Assembly: GCF_000310145.2 (NCBI RefSeq) | Contig: NZ_AMXA01000013.1 | Span: forward strand, 34,263-98,262 | Origin: Thauera sp. 28 | GTDB lineage: Bacteria; Pseudomonadota; Gammaproteobacteria; Burkholderiales; Rhodocyclaceae | DNA: 64,000 bases | Reading direction: 5' to 3' | In this document: positions 56,998-64,000 of the stretch, piece after piece | How positions within the stretch are numbered: the stretch's first letter is position 1 | How the letters are laid out: each line of letters opens with the position of its first letter | Notes under the pieces: model-generated | Seen by the model: only the letters and a program-made list of their open reading frames with translations | The model's database searches: none | Told to the model about the DNA's origin: nothing | Translations under genes and position numbers: made by a program

Positions 56998-57622
56998 GCG
57001 CGAAGTCATCCTGCTGATCGACGATGCGCCCGATACGGTGCGCATGATCGCCGAAGCGCTGGACGAGGCCGGCTACACCGTCCTGGTTGCCACCGACGGC
57101 GCCACTGCGCTGAAGCGGCTCGAGCGCATCACCCCCGACGCCGTACTGCTCGATGCCTGCATGCCCGGCATGGATGGTTTCGAGACCTGCCGCCGGCTCA
57201 AGCAGGCCGCAGGCATGGCGACCGTGCCGGTGATCTTCATGACCGGCCTGGCAGAAACCGAACGCCTGGTCGAGGGGCTGTCGGCCGGCGGTGTCGATTA
57301 CCTGGTCAAGCCGGTGGTGCCGGACGAGCTGGTGGCGCGCCTGCAGGCGCACCTGCGCGTGTCACGGCAGATGAATGCCGCGATGCAGGGGCGCGGCGAG
57401 ACCTCCGTGCCAGCCGCTCCGGCCTTGCCCAACCCGCTCACGCAGCGCGAGATGGACGTGCTCGGATGGGTCGCCCGCGGCAAGACCAACCGCGATGTGG
57501 CCGAGATCCTCGGCATGAGCCCGCGCACGGTTAACAAGCATCTCGAGCACATCTACGAGAAGCTGGGGGTGGAGACGCGAACAGCGGCGGTCGCCCAGTT
57601 TGCCAGGCTCGCACGGCCCTGA
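56969..57622 (+). CDS. NarL-type response regulator
   Basis: A 217-residue regulator with an N-terminal receiver domain (LLIDDAPD, phospho-acceptor Asp 62 in LLDACMPGMDG, Lys in LVKPVVP) and a C-terminal LuxR-type helix-turn-helix (LTQREMDVLGWVARGKTNRD, then SPRTVNKHLEHIYEKL). It is the likely output of the preceding hybrid kinase, whose gene it overlaps by 29 bases. GGAG 6 bases upstream supports the ATG at 56969; another lies 12 bases earlier. The twin palindromes before urtA and amiE suit a dimeric NarL-type protein and are its proposed targets. Confidence 0.93.
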   Translation: MTAPTPSRPEREVILLIDDAPDTVRMIAEALDEAGYTVLVATDGATALKRLERITPDAVLLDACMPGMDGFETCRRLKQAAGMATVPVIFMTGLAETERLVEGLSAGGVDYLVKPVVPDELVARLQAHLRVSRQMNAAMQGRGETSVPAAPALPNPLTQREMDVLGWVARGKTNRDVAEILGMSPRTVNKHLEHIYEKLGVETRTAAVAQFARLARP

Positions 57623-57652
57623 GAGCTCCGCGACTGCCTGTGGCCGCGCGCG

Positions 57653-58432
57653 TCACATGTCCGTCAGCGTCATCAGGATGTCGGCGTACCACGCACAGTT
57701 CAGGCCGAGGGCCTCGTCAAGCTTGAGATCGCGCGTACCGACGTCGAGGCGGGCCGAATGTACGCCGAGCAACAGCCACGGCAGGTCGCCGTGGCGCGGA
57801 TCTGCGCTGGTGCAGCGCATCACCACCGGCGCCCCGCTGGTGCCGCGGTGGGTGCGGGCGTCGGTGAGGAAGTAACCCTTGCCCTGAAAGCGCAGTCCGA
57901 AGGACGAGGCGATCGCCGCTTGGCGCACCACCGGCATGTGGTGCAGGGTGTCGTGAAAGCCGAGCGGGAAGCCCACGACCAGCAACGAGCTGCCGACCTC
58001 GACCTGATCGAAGCGGCCGAGCAGATGAGCCGGCGTGAACGCGCGGTAGGCCGCACCGGCGGGCAGGGCACCCTGCTCCAGCTCGATCGCGGCGACGTCG
58101 ATCTCTCCAGCAGAGTCCGTGCCCTGGCGCCAGATGCTGCGTCCGTTGCGGTAGAGCGGGATGGAGAAGCCCGTCGAGTGCGCCAGGTTGTTGGCGTCGT
58201 CGTGCAGTTCGATCTCGATGCGGTCGGGGAAGTGCTTGCTCGCCTCATCGTGCAGCACGTGGCGGCTGGTGACCAGAAACAGGCGGTGACCGCGTGCGAA
58301 GAAGAAACCGCTCGCGTTGGTCAGTGCCACCTGACCGTCGAAGGTGCATACGCGCGCAGCGGTGAGCAAGATCGATTCGATCACTGCCTGCTTCGCGGTC
58401 CTCCCCGCGGCCATTCTGGCTGCAGCGTTCAC
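57653..58432 (-). CDS. Trypsin-like serine protease family protein
   Basis: A 259-residue protein with a chymotrypsin-fold catalytic triad visible: His 58 in VTSRHVL, Asp in EIDVAAIEL and Ser in RGTSGAPV. There is no signal peptide, so it would act in the cytoplasm, which is unusual for the fold outside stress proteases. It starts with GTG directly after the DksA-like stop (TGA-GTG), so it is translationally coupled to that gene. Substrate unknown. Confidence 0.8.
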   Translation of the reverse strand: MNAAARMAAGRTAKQAVIESILLTAARVCTFDGQVALTNASGFFFARGHRLFLVTSRHVLHDEASKHFPDRIEIELHDDANNLAHSTGFSIPLYRNGRSIWRQGTDSAGEIDVAAIELEQGALPAGAAYRAFTPAHLLGRFDQVEVGSSLLVVGFPLGFHDTLHHMPVVRQAAIASSFGLRFQGKGYFLTDARTHRGTSGAPVVMRCTSADPRHGDLPWLLLGVHSARLDVGTRDLKLDEALGLNCAWYADILMTLTDM

Positions 58433-58867
58433 TCAGCCGCCGCGCATCTTGCGCCGGGCTTCGTGGATCTCCTGCGCCTCGACGCTGAGCGTGGCGGTCG
58501 GGCGTGCGAGCAGCCGCGGGATGCCGATCGGCTCGCCGCTGTCCTCGCACCAGCCATAGCTGCCGTTGTCGATGCGTGCCAGTGCCTCGTCGATCTTGTG
58601 CAGCATCTTGCGCTCGCGGTCGCGCACGCGCAGTTCGAGCGTGTGGTCTTCCTCCAGCGAGGCGCGGTCGGACGGGTCGGGCGTGCTCTCGAACTCCTGC
58701 AGGTGCAGGGTGGTGCGGTGAGCCGAGTCGAGCAGCGCGTCGCGTTCCTGGATCAGCTTGTCGCGGAAGAAGGCCAGCTGCCTGGCGCTCATGTATTCCG
58801 TTGCCGGCGCGGCCCGCATCTCGGCTTCGGTCGGCAGGGCTTCGGTGGCGGTGAGCGTTTCGTTCAT
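58433..58867 (-). CDS. DksA/TraR-family protein lacking most zinc cysteines
   Basis: A 144-residue homologue of DksA, which binds the RNA polymerase secondary channel and works with ppGpp. The coiled-coil region is intact (DPSDRASLEEDHTLELRVRD, with the tip acidic residues and Ala of DxxDxA). The zinc finger, normally four cysteines, reads CEDSGEPIG and ARPTATLSVEAQE: only the first Cys remains. This resembles the zinc-independent DksA2 type that replaces DksA under zinc limitation. It is the first gene of a two-gene unit with the serine protease. The start at 58867 is chosen over one 15 bases earlier. Confidence 0.88.
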   Translation of the reverse strand: MNETLTATEALPTEAEMRAAPATEYMSARQLAFFRDKLIQERDALLDSAHRTTLHLQEFESTPDPSDRASLEEDHTLELRVRDRERKMLHKIDEALARIDNGSYGWCEDSGEPIGIPRLLARPTATLSVEAQEIHEARRKMRGG

Positions 58868-59116
58868 GGTGATTCCCCTCATTCAGAGGCAGGCCCCGAG
58901 GGCCGCCATGGTGCGGCGCATGCGGCAAGACCCTTACCATACACGGCAACGCCCGGGTCGGGTTGATGACATGCTCCGGGCGTGGTGAGCATCGGGTTTG
59001 CTTATGCGCACTATAAGTGCGGCTCAGGCTTGTCGATGGATGTCCCCGATACATTGGCGCCGCGAACGCTGCGACGGCGCGGACGCCACACCCAGGGAAT
59101 CATCCGGAGACAGAAA

Positions 59117-59989
59117 ATGACAAGATTCGACACGTGTTTGAAGGCCGTGGGCGCAGCCTGCCTGCTCGCGGCGGTGCCGGCTAGCGGCCAGGCGGCGACC
59201 TGGAGCGACACCTTCGTCGGCTACCGCTACGGCACGGAGTTCCGCGAGCCGACGAACACCAGGGCGGTCGAGAAGCATGTGCTGCAGCTCACTCACGCCA
59301 GCGGCTACTCGGTCGGGCAGAACTTCATCAACGTCGACATGCTGCAGTCGGACAAGGCCGACCCCGCCAGCGGCAGCACCAACGGTGCGACCGAGTTCTA
59401 CCTGACCTACCGCCATCAGGTCCATCTGGGCAAGCTGCTGGACAAGCGCTTGGCCTTCGGCCCGGTCAAGGAGGTGGCGATCACCGCCGGGTTCGACCTC
59501 AACACCAAGAACACGCGCTTTGCGCCGCGCAAGCGCCTGCTGGTGGTCGGGCCGACGCTCAAGTTCGACGTCCCGGGCTTTCTTGACGTGAGCCTGCTCT
59601 ACGGCAAGGAGTGGAACCACTGCGGATTGGGCGCGCCGGCCTGCCCACGCAGCGACATCAGCTTCGATCCGCAGTGGATCATCAGCGCGGCCTGGGGCAT
59701 CCCGTTCAGCGCCGGCTCGGTGCCGTTGAAGTTCCAGGGCTTCATCAACGTCAATAGCGACAAGGGGCGCGACTACGCAGGCGTGAAGACGCGCACCGAG
59801 ACGCTGATGCGTGCCGCGCTGATGGTCGATGTCGGCCAGATGGCCTGGGGCACGAAGAACACCTTCCTGATGGGCGTCGGTTACGAGTACTGGCGCAACA
59901 AGTTTGGCAACCATGCCTACGGCAACGGGGTCGAGAAGCCCGGCATCGACACCGATGCGCCCACCTTCCAGCTGGAGTGGCACTTCTGA
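59117..59989 (+). CDS. Outer-membrane beta-barrel protein, Tsx-like
   Basis: A 290-residue protein with a Sec signal peptide ending near GQA (about residue 24) and a mature part of alternating amphipathic strands ending in the aromatic LEWHF typical of outer-membrane barrels. The pattern WSDTFVGYRYGTEFREP and NFINVDMLQSDKADP resembles nucleoside-channel (Tsx/OmpK) relatives. GGAGA lies 8 bases before the ATG. A strong hairpin follows the stop, so it is a single-gene unit. The substrate is not certain. Confidence 0.75.
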   Translation: MTRFDTCLKAVGAACLLAAVPASGQAATWSDTFVGYRYGTEFREPTNTRAVEKHVLQLTHASGYSVGQNFINVDMLQSDKADPASGSTNGATEFYLTYRHQVHLGKLLDKRLAFGPVKEVAITAGFDLNTKNTRFAPRKRLLVVGPTLKFDVPGFLDVSLLYGKEWNHCGLGAPACPRSDISFDPQWIISAAWGIPFSAGSVPLKFQGFINVNSDKGRDYAGVKTRTETLMRAALMVDVGQMAWGTKNTFLMGVGYEYWRNKFGNHAYGNGVEKPGIDTDAPTFQLEWHF

Positions 59990-60016
59990 TCCTGCCCGAC
60001 GACTGGGCCTGACACG

Positions 60017-60053
60017 AAGCGGGCGGATGCCGATCACGCGCATCCGCCCGCTT
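60017..60053 (+). terminator. Terminator hairpin after the outer-membrane protein gene
   Basis: AAGCGGGCGGATGC (60017-60030) pairs perfectly with GCATCCGCCCGCTT (60040-60053) around a 9-base loop. Only a short T-containing tail follows (GTCGTTCC), so termination may be partial. Confidence 0.65.
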
Positions 60054-60142
60054 GTCGTTCCGCGAGTCGACGTCTGAGGCGGCTTGCGATTGCGGGATTT
60101 CCATCATGGGCAGCACGGCCAGGGCTGGTTAGAATGCCGTCC

Positions 60143-60931
60143 ATGAGTCTGCACGCCCCGGGAGCCGCATTCGGCTGTCCGGTCTGCCTCCACCCCGTTA
60201 CGCGCCCTTTCATGCATGTGGATGGGCGTGATTACCAGCGCTGTGACGTTTGCGAGGCGACTTTCGTGTTGCCGGCGCAACGCCCCGGTGCAGCGTGCGA
60301 GCGCGCCGAGTACCTGCTGCATCGTAACGACCCCGCCGACCCAGGCTATGTGCGTTTTCTGGCGCGGCTGGCGCAGCCGCTGATCGCCCGCCTGGATGCA
60401 GGCAGCAAGGGGCTCGACTACGGCTGCGGCCCGGGGCCTGCGCTGGCGGCGCTGCTGGAGCGGGCGGGGCATGCAGTGAGTCTGTACGACCCCTTTTTTG
60501 CCGCGCACGAGGCTGCGCTGTCCGCGCAGTACGACTTCATCACGTGTACCGAGGTGGTCGAGCACTTCCACCGCCCGGCGGAGGAGTTCGCCCGCCTCGA
60601 CGCCATGCTGCGCCCGGGCGGTTGGCTCGGCGTCATGACCTGCTTCCAGACCGACGACGCGCGCTTTGCGCGCTGGCACTACCGTCGCGATCCGACCCAT
60701 GTGGTGTTCTATCGCGAATCCACCTTCCGCCACCTGGCGGAGCGCTTCGGCTGGCAGTGCGAGGTGCCGGGCAAGGACGTCGTCCTCCTGCGCAAGCCTG
60801 GCGCCGCGGCTGTACCGGCCCGCGCCACACCCTTTACCCAGAATCGGCCGGCCACCGCCGACCATTCCGCTTCTTCGGCACACCCTGCCGACTCGCTCCC
60901 CACCCCAGAGAAGGGCAAGACCACGCCATGA
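60143..60931 (+). CDS. Class I SAM-dependent methyltransferase with N-terminal zinc ribbon
   Basis: A 262-residue protein. Cysteines in GCPVC and RCDVC near the N-terminus form a zinc-ribbon-like module. A Rossmann methyltransferase domain follows, with motif I GLDYGCGPGPALAAL and the TEVVEHFHRP acidic/His segment. The acceptor is unknown. TAGAAT at 60130-60135 lies 7 bases before the ATG at 60143, so the message may be leaderless; an ATG at 60134 lies inside that box and is less likely. The stop overlaps the next start as ATGA, so it is coupled to the enoyl-CoA hydratase gene. Confidence 0.82.
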   Translation: MSLHAPGAAFGCPVCLHPVTRPFMHVDGRDYQRCDVCEATFVLPAQRPGAACERAEYLLHRNDPADPGYVRFLARLAQPLIARLDAGSKGLDYGCGPGPALAALLERAGHAVSLYDPFFAAHEAALSAQYDFITCTEVVEHFHRPAEEFARLDAMLRPGGWLGVMTCFQTDDARFARWHYRRDPTHVVFYRESTFRHLAERFGWQCEVPGKDVVLLRKPGAAAVPARATPFTQNRPATADHSASSAHPADSLPTPEKGKTTP

Positions 60932-61710
60932 GCTACGAAACCATCCTTTACCACGTCTCCGACGGCATTGCCGAGATCCGGCTGAATCGTCCGCAGCGCC
61001 TCAATGCCGTCACCCAGCAGCTCTACGACGAGCTCAACGATGCACTCAACCGCGCCGAGGCCGACGGCGACGCCCGCGTCGTGCTCATCACCGGCGAGGG
61101 CCGCGCCTTCTGCGTCGGCGCCGACCTCAAGGCGCACAAGGCGGGACGCACCGCCTTCGATCGCCGCCAGTACCTCAAGGGCGAGCAGGACGTCTGCCAC
61201 CGCCTGCTGCACATGAAGACGCCGGTGATCGCCGCGGTCAATGGCTACGCGCTGGGTGCGGGTGCCGAGATCGCGATCGCTTCGGACTTCATGCTGATGG
61301 CCGAGAGTGCGCAGATCGGCCTGCCCGAGATATCCATCGGCAACTTCCTCGGTGGTGGCGTGACCTGGCTGTTGCCGCGCCTTGTGGGCTTGGCCAAGGC
61401 GCGCGAGCTGGTGTTCCTGGGCGAGCGCATCAAGGGCGACGAGGCGGTGCGCATCGGCCTGGCCAACCGCGTGTTCGCCGACGAGGGTTTCCTCGACGCG
61501 GCGCGTGCCTTTGCGCTCAAGGTGGCGAGCAAGGCGCCGTTCTCGATGCAGCTCGCCAAGGAGCAACTCAACCTGTCGGCCGAGCGCACGCTGGATGCCT
61601 GCCTTACCGCCGAGCTCGAAGGCATGATGTTCGTCGGCACCACGAAGGACTGGCAGGAAGGTGTGGACGCTTTCGCCGAGAAACGCGCACCCGTCTTCAA
61701 GGGGGAATGA
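60928..61710 (+). CDS. Enoyl-CoA hydratase/isomerase family protein
   Basis: A 260-residue crotonase-fold enzyme. The oxyanion-hole segments are AFCVGADLKAH and GYALGAGAEIAIASD; the catalytic Glu region is GLPEISIGNFLGGG. It hydrates or isomerises an enoyl-CoA thioester. It overlaps the methyltransferase gene by 4 bases and is 4 bases from the acyl-CoA ligase gene, so the ligase probably activates the acid on which this enzyme then acts. The acid cannot be named from sequence. Confidence 0.92.
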   Translation: MSYETILYHVSDGIAEIRLNRPQRLNAVTQQLYDELNDALNRAEADGDARVVLITGEGRAFCVGADLKAHKAGRTAFDRRQYLKGEQDVCHRLLHMKTPVIAAVNGYALGAGAEIAIASDFMLMAESAQIGLPEISIGNFLGGGVTWLLPRLVGLAKARELVFLGERIKGDEAVRIGLANRVFADEGFLDAARAFALKVASKAPFSMQLAKEQLNLSAERTLDACLTAELEGMMFVGTTKDWQEGVDAFAEKRAPVFKGE

Positions 61711-61714
61711 CACG

Positions 61715-63895
61715 ATGACCGAGAATACGACCCAGAGCATGCCTGTCCACAAGAGCCCGCTGCACGATTTCCTTGCGCCCGATTCGATCGCCATCGTCGG
61801 TGCCTCGGCCGACCCCACCAAGCGCGGCTACAAGGCCATGGTCGGCCTCATCAAGGGCAACTACCGCGGCAGGATCTACCCGCTCAACCCCAAGGTGCCC
61901 GAGATCCTCGGCGTCCCCACCTATGCCTCGCTCGACGACATTCCCGGCCCGGTAGACCTGGCGCTGATCTGCACCCCGGCGGCGACCCTGCCTGGGTTGC
62001 TGGTGGAGTGCGGGCGCAAGGGCGTGAAGGGCGCGGTGATCCTCGCCAGCGGCTTCCGCGAGACCGGGCCCGAAGGCGCGAAGCTCGAGCAGCAGGTGCT
62101 CGATGCCGCCCGCGCCGGCGGCGTACGCATCATCGGCCCCAATACCTCGGGCATGTTCAACCTGCACAAGAACGTGAATCTGCTCGACCTGCGCAACGTC
62201 AAGGCGGGCGACATCGGCTTTATCTCGCAGTCGGGCAACATGCTGCTCGCGCTGGTGCTCGAGGCGGAGAACAACGGCCACGTCGGCTTCTCGACCTACG
62301 TCGGCCCCGGCAACCAGACCGACATCGGCTTCAACGACTACCTGCGCTACCTCGGCGAGGAGGAGAACACCCGCGTCGCCACCTTGTACGTGGAAGGCTT
62401 TCGCGACGGCCAGCGCTTCCTGCAGGCGGCACGCGAGATCACGCCGCTGAAGCCGGTGGTGGTGTACAAGTCCGGCGCCACCGAACTCGGCAAGAAGGCC
62501 GCCAGTTCGCACACCGGCGCGCTCGCCGGCAGCTACGAGATGACGGTGGATCTGCTCAAGCAGGTGGGCGTCAGCGTGGTGCGCCACTCCGACCAGATCC
62601 TGCCGGTGGCCGAAGGCCTGGCGTTGATGCAGCAGGCGCGCGGACGCCGGGTGGCGGTGATCGCCGACGGCGGCGGCCAGGCCACGATCACCTCCGACCG
62701 CCTGTCCGACGCCGGGCTGGAACTCGCCGAACTGTCTGCGGCCACGCGCAAGCGCCTGGCGGACATCCTGTTCCCGCAGGCCTCGCTCGCCAATCCGATC
62801 GACGTCGCCGGTACGTCGGACGCCGACCCCGAGGTGCTCGCGCGCTGCATGGAGATCGTCGCCGACGATGACAACGTCGACGCGGTCTTCCTGGTCGGCA
62901 TGTTCGGCGGCTACCACACCCGCTTTGCCGAGTCCCTGCTCGGCGGCGAGATGCGCGCCGCCGAAGCCATGATCGAGCTCGCCCGCCGCAGCGCCAAACC
63001 GCTGGTCATCTACAGCCTGTACGCGCCGGTCAAGCCGCCGGCGCTGCGCCGCCTGCACGAGGCCGGGCTGCCGGTGTACTCCTCCATCGAGCATGCGGTG
63101 AAGGTGCTGCAGGCGCTGGCCGAGCGCGGCATCTACCTGCAGCACCAGCACGGCCAGCCGCTGCAGGTGGGCGTCACCCCGCTGGAAAGCATGCAGGCCA
63201 TGTTCGCGCGCGCCCAGAACGAGGGTCGTGACCTCTACGAATTCGAGGCCAAGACCCTGTTGCGCGAGCACGGCATCGCGGTCGCCGAGGAGTTCGTCGC
63301 CCACGGCGCCGACGAGCTTGCCGCCGCGGTGGCGAAGTTCGGCACGCAGCCGCTGGCAATGAAGGTGGTGTCGAAGGACATCCTGCACAAGTCGGATGCC
63401 GGCGGCGTCAAGCTCAACCTGGTCGGCGAGGCCGCGCTGCGCGAGGCTTACGACCAGATCATGACGAGCTGCCGCGCCTACGATGCCAACGCCGACATCC
63501 GCGGCGTGCTGCTGACGCCGATGGCGAAGAAGGGCACGGAGGTCATCGTTGGCGTGGTGCGTGACCCGATCTTCGGCCCGGTGCTGATGTTCGGCCTGGG
63601 CGGCATCTTCGTCGAGATCCTGGAGGACGTCGCCTTCCGTGCCATCCCGCTATCGCGCCACGACGCCGAGGCCATGGTCGATCAGCTCAAGGGCCGCAAG
63701 ATCCTCGCCGGCGTTCGTGGCGAGCCGGGGGTGGACAAGGCGGCACTGGTCGACCTGCTGCTCAAGGTATCGAGCATCGTCAGCGCCTATCCGCAGCTGT
63801 CCGAGCTGGATCTCAACCCGGTGATCGCCTATCCCGAGGGCTACGCCGTGGTCGATGCGCGCATCATCACCAACCGCTCGGTAGTGAGCGGCTGA
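61715..63895 (+). CDS. ADP-forming acyl-CoA ligase (acetate--CoA ligase family)
   Basis: A 726-residue fused alpha-beta acyl-CoA synthetase. The N-terminal CoA-binding Rossmann part starts DSIAIVGASADPTKRGYK; the ligase part has SQSGNMLLALVLEAE and SSHTGALAGSYE, the latter carrying the phospho-acceptor His. The C-terminal ATP-grasp part has LAMKVVSKDILHKSDAGGVK and GLGGIFVEILEDVAFRAIPL. It makes acyl-CoA with ADP and phosphate as products, and may run in reverse to make ATP. GGGGGAA precedes the start. It is the last gene of a three-gene coupled unit. Confidence 0.94.
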   Translation: MTENTTQSMPVHKSPLHDFLAPDSIAIVGASADPTKRGYKAMVGLIKGNYRGRIYPLNPKVPEILGVPTYASLDDIPGPVDLALICTPAATLPGLLVECGRKGVKGAVILASGFRETGPEGAKLEQQVLDAARAGGVRIIGPNTSGMFNLHKNVNLLDLRNVKAGDIGFISQSGNMLLALVLEAENNGHVGFSTYVGPGNQTDIGFNDYLRYLGEEENTRVATLYVEGFRDGQRFLQAAREITPLKPVVVYKSGATELGKKAASSHTGALAGSYEMTVDLLKQVGVSVVRHSDQILPVAEGLALMQQARGRRVAVIADGGGQATITSDRLSDAGLELAELSAATRKRLADILFPQASLANPIDVAGTSDADPEVLARCMEIVADDDNVDAVFLVGMFGGYHTRFAESLLGGEMRAAEAMIELARRSAKPLVIYSLYAPVKPPALRRLHEAGLPVYSSIEHAVKVLQALAERGIYLQHQHGQPLQVGVTPLESMQAMFARAQNEGRDLYEFEAKTLLREHGIAVAEEFVAHGADELAAAVAKFGTQPLAMKVVSKDILHKSDAGGVKLNLVGEAALREAYDQIMTSCRAYDANADIRGVLLTPMAKKGTEVIVGVVRDPIFGPVLMFGLGGIFVEILEDVAFRAIPLSRHDAEAMVDQLKGRKILAGVRGEPGVDKAALVDLLLKVSSIVSAYPQLSELDLNPVIAYPEGYAVVDARIITNRSVVSG

Positions 63896-63929
63896 GCGCA
63901 CGGCCCCTGCCGCATGTCGCCTTCAAACG

Positions 63930-64000
63930 CTCGCGGCTGGCGCCGCTCCTACGGGGGGCGCCAACGGCGGGTGGCTTTGCTGTAGGAGCGGCGCCAGCCG
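63930..64000. repeat. REP-like palindrome pair, cut by window end
   Basis: CTCGCGGCTGGCGCCGCTCC (from 63930) and the inverted arm GGAGCGGCGCCAGCCG (to 64000) match the copies at 4521, 23418 and 33744. The second arm is truncated by the window edge. Confidence 0.85.

Noticed and set aside
53667..57045. Long alternative frames over the hybrid kinase (plus frame 53667-56972 and minus frame 53818-57045)
   Set aside because: Both are compositional shadows of a gene with all kinase motifs intact.
59008..59020. GCACTATAAGTGC palindrome upstream of the Tsx-like gene
   Set aside because: Only 5-base arms, single occurrence and no matching regulator nearby; too weak to list as an operator.

Overview
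The window reads as chromosome of a high-G+C betaproteobacterium of the Rhodocyclales/Zoogloeaceae type (Thauera or Azoarcus-like). This rests on dense high-GC coding, the gene content (B12-dependent MetH behind an SAH riboswitch, amide catabolism, ADP-forming acyl-CoA ligase with enoyl-CoA hydratase, SbtA-type bicarbonate transporter) and interspersed REP-like palindromes. The genus is inferred; no rRNA or tRNA gene is present to confirm it. Ordinary housekeeping sequence alternates with one clear accessory island.

Layout. 1-2.8 kb: amino-acid ABC transporter aapJ-aapQ-aapM (minus), with a candidate sigma-54 promoter. 3.3-4.5 kb: two tandem BamE-like lipoproteins. 4.7-8.7 kb: promoter, SAH riboswitch with an overlapping terminator, and metH. 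8.7-23.4 kb: two membrane GGDEF/EAL proteins, thioredoxin-like protein, NhaR-like LysR regulator, TerB-like and PsiE-like proteins, a PRPP synthetase paralogue, a SulP transporter, a NamZ-like protein, a DOMON-like protein, a probable small RNA with anti-Shine-Dalgarno motifs, and an MFS transporter. 23.6-36 kb: trpS, a bifunctional PBP, LysR/sbtA, MFS and PACE efflux proteins, murB, a GlcD-like FAD oxidase and a PilZ protein.

36.2-57.6 kb is the most interesting part. It is a short-chain amide utilisation locus: aliphatic amidase amiE with a MoxR-type ATPase and a von Willebrand A protein, acetamidase/formamidase fmdA with fmdB, a five-gene Urt/Fmd-type ABC importer, and, divergent from the importer, a hybrid histidine kinase whose N-terminal half is an NCS1 (cytosine-permease-like) transporter, followed by a NarL-type response regulator. 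Near-identical 18-bp palindromes lie upstream of both urtA and amiE and are the best candidate operators. Between these two transcription units sits a lower-GC island of about 6.6 kb (39.9-46.4 kb). It carries a VapBC-type pair, a ParDE pair, a four-gene set (XRE regulator, uncharacterised 338-aa protein, two small membrane proteins), an intact ISAs1-family element with exact 10-bp target duplications, and an orphan 141-aa gene.

57.6-64 kb: a trypsin-like protease translationally coupled to a DksA paralogue lacking most zinc cysteines, a Tsx-like outer-membrane protein, and a coupled set of methyltransferase, enoyl-CoA hydratase and ADP-forming acyl-CoA ligase. The window ends inside another REP pair.
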